From NCBI GenBank assembly GCA_910588435.1, contig CAJUPL010000061.1, forward strand, positions 1 to 5,095: a stretch of 5,095 nt of DNA, read 5' to 3'. The notes beneath the pieces are model-generated. The model searched no databases. It saw nothing but the letters and a program-made list of their open reading frames with translations, and was not told where the DNA came from. The DNA comes from an uncultured Eggerthellaceae bacterium. GTDB lineage: Bacteria; Actinomycetota; Coriobacteriia; Coriobacteriales; Eggerthellaceae. Below are positions 2,432-5,095 of the stretch, piece by piece. Positions within the stretch are counted from its first letter, which is position 1, and the number at the start of each line of letters is the position of its first letter. The position numbers and the translations under genes are program-made.

Positions 2432-5095
2432 ATGGAACTCAAAAGAACCCTCTCTAATACGCTTCTCTTGACAGTTGCACTTGCGATCACGTTTTCCATC
2501 ACGCTGGCCACAACTTACGCATGGGGCGAAGACGAAGACAGCGAGCAACAAGATTTCGTCGGCCCAGTGCTTGTTAATGCCGAGGACAGCGAGAATGATG
2601 ATCAGCAGGAATTCGTTGGTCCTGTGCTTATAATCGATGAAGAGACTGCAGAGGCTAACGATGCCGAAATCGTTCCTTTGGCTGCAACTGAAGGATGGGA
2701 GCTATTTGGTACGTGTGAGTGGCGTATAGATGATGAACGTTGTCTTATCATCCGTCCTGCTAATAATGCTGCTGTTGGTGATCTACCTGTTTTCACAAGA
2801 CCTGATGATTACACGCTTCTGTACAACGAATCACGTGATAATTGGCCGTGGAATAGCAAGGCCGGTCAAGAAAAGCTCACTTCTGTGGTCATCGAGAAGA
2901 CGGTAAGAGCACATGGGTTCATGGCTCAATTCCTTGACGTAAGCATCTTTGTTCCTGATTACGAGGAAAATGGATTGGTGCATGGTCACACTGAAGGCCC
3001 GAGTTCAATAGATCTATCTGGACTGGATACATCTGATGTGACCGATATGTCTGAGATGTTTTTTCAGACTTGTGTTTCTGCTGAATCTCTTGATCTTTCT
3101 GGGTTCGATACATCTAAGGTCACTGACTTCTCATGCATGTTTGCCAACTGCTGGGCGCTCAGAAGACTTGATTTGACTGCATTTGATACTTCAAAGTCGC
3201 GGTCGTTTGAACTCATGTTTAGTAGTTGCACTGATTTGGAGAGCATTAACATGGATAGTTTCCTGACGGCAAATGCATTGACATTTGACGGAATGTTCCA
3301 TGACTGCAAGAGCCTGCAAGGTCTCAACTTGAAAAGCTTCAATACCTCTCAAGCTACATCAATGAATTCAATGTTCTCGGGATGCTCCAGTCTTACAACC
3401 CTTGATCTTTCTGGATTTACTACTAACAAATGCACGAGTCTGAATATACAGATATGGGCAACCCCGGCATGGTATGTAAAGCCCGGATTCTTTCGAGATT
3501 GTTCAGCTTTAAAGCGGATTGATATATCAGGATTTGACACTACGAATGTAAAGCAATTTGATGCAAATGATTTCATGTTCTCTGGCTGTGGAGTAGAAGA
3601 GATCTCTATTGGGGAGGCGTTCACGCTTCAGGCTTCGCTTCCTGAAAAGACTTGGCACAACACAAAGGGCGAGGCCTTTACTCCTGAGACCATCCCTGTA
3701 GGGGTTGCTGATACCTATAGAAGCTTTACGACGGTGTCTAACATCACCCTCTCGGAATACGCGAAGGTCATCAAGGTTGATGACGGTCCCTTCACGCTGA
3801 CAGCAACCGTGACTCCCGCAGACGCTTTCAACGGCGCTATCGGGTGGTCCTCCTCTGACATCAAGGTGGCGACCGTGGATGCTACGGGAAGGGTCACTCC
3901 CGTGAGCCCCGGCACCACCACCATCACGGCAAGCGCGGGCACGCTCTCAGCGCAGTGCACGCTCACGGTGCTGGATGCTGACGGTGAGATCACGCCCGTT
4001 GAGTCAGTCACGCTGGACAAGGCCACAGCAACCCTCACTGGCAAGGAGACCGTGCAGCTGAGCGCCAGCATTTCGCCCGCGGATGCAACCTACAATGGCG
4101 TTCGCTGGACCTCTTCCAACGAGGGTGTGGCACTTGTGAGCCAGCTGGGTGTGGTGGCAGCCAAGGGCAAGGGCACGACCACCATCACGGCAACCAGTCT
4201 TGATGGAGCGGCTTCGGCTACCTGCATGGTCACCGTGCTGAACCCGCCAACATCTCTTGCGTTCAGTGCTGCTCCGTCCCAGTTGAAGATCGACCAGACT
4301 GAGAAGCTCTCTGTGGTCACGACGGGTGATCTCCCGGGCGCCACGGAGGATGTAGGGCAGATAGACTGGATGGTGTCCGATAGCGGCATTGCTAGCCTGG
4401 CGTCTTCGGGCGCAAGCGCGAACATCACCGGCAGGTCCGTTGGTGGCGTGACCGTTCAAGCCAAGGCAAGCTATGGCGGGAAGAACCTGCTAGCCGAGAC
4501 TGGCGTGGAGGTCATCTGGGCAGACGCTGAGAGCGTCACTCTTGATTCCGCATCCCACCACACCATAGTTGGCGCGGATGGGATCACGCTTGCTGCCAGC
4601 ATCTCACCTGAGTCCGCATCAGGCGCCGCCATCTCTTGGTCATCCACTGACCCCGAAGTTGCCTCAGTGGATCAAGCGGGCAACGTTCTAATCCATAAGG
4701 CCGGCACAGCGAAGATCTACGCCAGGGTAGGTGCCGTGTACGCAGAATGCCTGGTGGAGGTTGACGCAAGGAGCATCCCGTCATCTGAGGATTCTGACCT
4801 TGATGGGTATCTCCTGGTTGAGGATTCGGAGCTTGCACGCTCTTTGGATGGGCTGCAGCTGGTGGTCAACAACAACGAGCGCAAGTCTGACCTTGACATG
4901 AGAAAGGCTGCAGTTGATGCCATAGATGGGCAGGTTGCCTTGGCTGACCTGTATGACATCTATATGGTGGACATGAATGGCTACTATCGCCCGTGGTCAA
5001 GCCCCTCCGCTGATCCGGTCACCGTCTGCGTTGCCCTGAGCGAGCCTTTGAAGGCAATATCTGATTCTAAGGATCTGTTCGTGAGGTACATCTCT
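2432..5095 (+). CDS. secreted BspA-type leucine-rich repeat / Ig-like surface protein (3' end outside window)
   Basis: The frame is open for 888 codons to the window end. Residues 1-30 form a signal peptide: K4/R5, a hydrophobic core at 10-26 and a likely cut after TTYA (A30). An acidic segment follows with the repeat QQ(D/E)FVGPVL at 39-47 and 58-66. A GTCEWRIDD motif (93-101) starts the N-terminal cap usual before DUF285 repeats. Leucine-rich repeats span 191-390 with a cap to about 435. Four Ig-like domains follow (436-515, 523-604, 606-696, 698-779). Residues 790-888 hold a domain with DLYDIYMVDMNG (963-type numbering not applicable; motif at about 844-855) that is common near the stalk of such proteins. 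A cell-wall or membrane anchor is expected beyond the window. The probable role is adhesion or binding of host or bacterial surfaces, inferred from the family. It is the second gene of a probable two-gene operon. Confidence 0.
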   Translation, partial: MELKRTLSNTLLLTVALAITFSITLATTYAWGEDEDSEQQDFVGPVLVNAEDSENDDQQEFVGPVLIIDEETAEANDAEIVPLAATEGWELFGTCEWRIDDERCLIIRPANNAAVGDLPVFTRPDDYTLLYNESRDNWPWNSKAGQEKLTSVVIEKTVRAHGFMAQFLDVSIFVPDYEENGLVHGHTEGPSSIDLSGLDTSDVTDMSEMFFQTCVSAESLDLSGFDTSKVTDFSCMFANCWALRRLDLTAFDTSKSRSFELMFSSCTDLESINMDSFLTANALTFDGMFHDCKSLQGLNLKSFNTSQATSMNSMFSGCSSLTTLDLSGFTTNKCTSLNIQIWATPAWYVKPGFFRDCSALKRIDISGFDTTNVKQFDANDFMFSGCGVEEISIGEAFTLQASLPEKTWHNTKGEAFTPETIPVGVADTYRSFTTVSNITLSEYAKVIKVDDGPFTLTATVTPADAFNGAIGWSSSDIKVATVDATGRVTPVSPGTTTITASAGTLSAQCTLTVLDADGEITPVESVTLDKATATLTGKETVQLSASISPADATYNGVRWTSSNEGVALVSQLGVVAAKGKGTTTITATSLDGAASATCMVTVLNPPTSLAFSAAPSQLKIDQTEKLSVVTTGDLPGATEDVGQIDWMVSDSGIASLASSGASANITGRSVGGVTVQAKASYGGKNLLAETGVEVIWADAESVTLDSASHHTIVGADGITLAASISPESASGAAISWSSTDPEVASVDQAGNVLIHKAGTAKIYARVGAVYAECLVEVDARSIPSSEDSDLDGYLLVEDSELARSLDGLQLVVNNNERKSDLDMRKAAVDAIDGQVALADLYDIYMVDMNGYYRPWSSPSADPVTVCVALSEPLKAISDSKDLFVRYIS
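3002..3601 (+). repeat. DUF285/BspA-type leucine-rich repeat array (seven units)
   Basis: Units begin at residues 191, 220, 246, 272, 298, 324 and 363 of the surface protein. Units 2 to 5 are exactly 26 residues (78 bases) long and follow LDLSGFDTSxVTDxxxMFxxCxxL. Each carries the Met-Phe pair and a Cys at the same place (C240, C266, C292, C318). Unit 6 is stretched to 39 residues by an insert, and its MF pair is replaced by FF (353-354). Unit 7 has two extra residues. Units 3 and 4 have drifted most from the consensus, so this is an old array rather than a recent expansion. Confidence 0.
3737..4768 (+). repeat. four tandem Ig-like (Big_2-type) domains
   Basis: Domains 1, 2 and 4 show the Big_2 pattern: a VxLD/ITLS opening strand, LxAxxxPxxA, a WSSSD or WTSSN turn, VATVD or equivalent, GxVxxxxxGTxxIxA and a closing TCxVTV strand. 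Domain 3 (606-696) is divergent: it keeps the DWMVSDSGIASL turn but lacks the clear GTTTI strand. These domains normally form a rigid stalk that lifts the binding region off the cell surface. Domains 1 and 2 are far richer in G+C than the leucine-rich part before them (43 of 60 bases in the block at 3901 against 23 of 60 at 3181). Confidence 0.

Noticed and set aside
2467..2495. Promoter with TTGACA at 2468-2473
   Set aside because: It lies inside the signal-peptide codons and has no acceptable -10 box 16-18 bases downstream.
2602..4959. Several minus-strand frames of 64-151 codons across the surface-protein gene
   Set aside because: They are shadows of a continuous 888-codon plus-strand frame with clear domains from end to end.

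Overview
The window looks like part of a Gram-positive, host-associated actinobacterial genome, most likely from the class Coriobacteriia (Olsenella/Atopobium/Collinsella-like). The main reason is the large, 3'-truncated gene that fills the right half. It has a signal peptide, a GTCEWRID-type N-terminal region, a BspA/DUF285 array of 26-residue leucine-rich repeats, four Ig-like (Big_2-type) domains and a YDI-type domain. That layout is, from memory, typical of secreted adhesins in that group. The taxonomic call is inference; no rRNA or housekeeping gene is present.

Layout. Bases 1-1833 contain no conventional gene apart from one possible 42-residue membrane peptide (845-973). This stretch is packed with about thirty inverted repeats, many of them perfect and with short loops. 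They are not random: they fall into reused modules. Module B (about 140 nt, five helices) occurs three times in the same orientation (1-127, cut by the window edge; 542-680; 1341-1481). Its single-stranded linkers are nearly constant, while the stems change sequence by compensated base-pair substitutions, which is the mark of a conserved folded RNA (or a DNA hairpin). Module A (hairpin, then (A)TAACGGCCT or TTGCGGCCT, then hairpin, then CCTTGG) precedes B2 and B3 and is tandemly duplicated before B3. I do not recognise these modules as any named RNA family.

Bases 1640-1833 look like the leader of the downstream genes. A cloverleaf-like fold is closed by a perfect 13-bp stem (1640-1757). It is followed by two mutually exclusive pairings around the ribosome binding site and start codon of the first real gene (1767-1833). 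A weak -10-like box (1627-1632) would start transcription at about the first base of the cloverleaf.

Bases 1834-2412 encode a 192-residue soluble, mostly helical protein of unknown function. After a 19-base gap with its own ribosome binding site, 2432-5095 encodes the first 888 residues of the surface protein, so the two probably form an operon. The model suggested here is inference: a structured leader controls a cytosolic protein and a host-facing adhesin, downstream of an array of repeated structured RNA modules of unknown role. Within the surface gene, G+C rises sharply from the leucine-rich part (about 38-42% in counted 60-base blocks) to the first Ig-like domains (about 60-72%), suggesting a mosaic origin.
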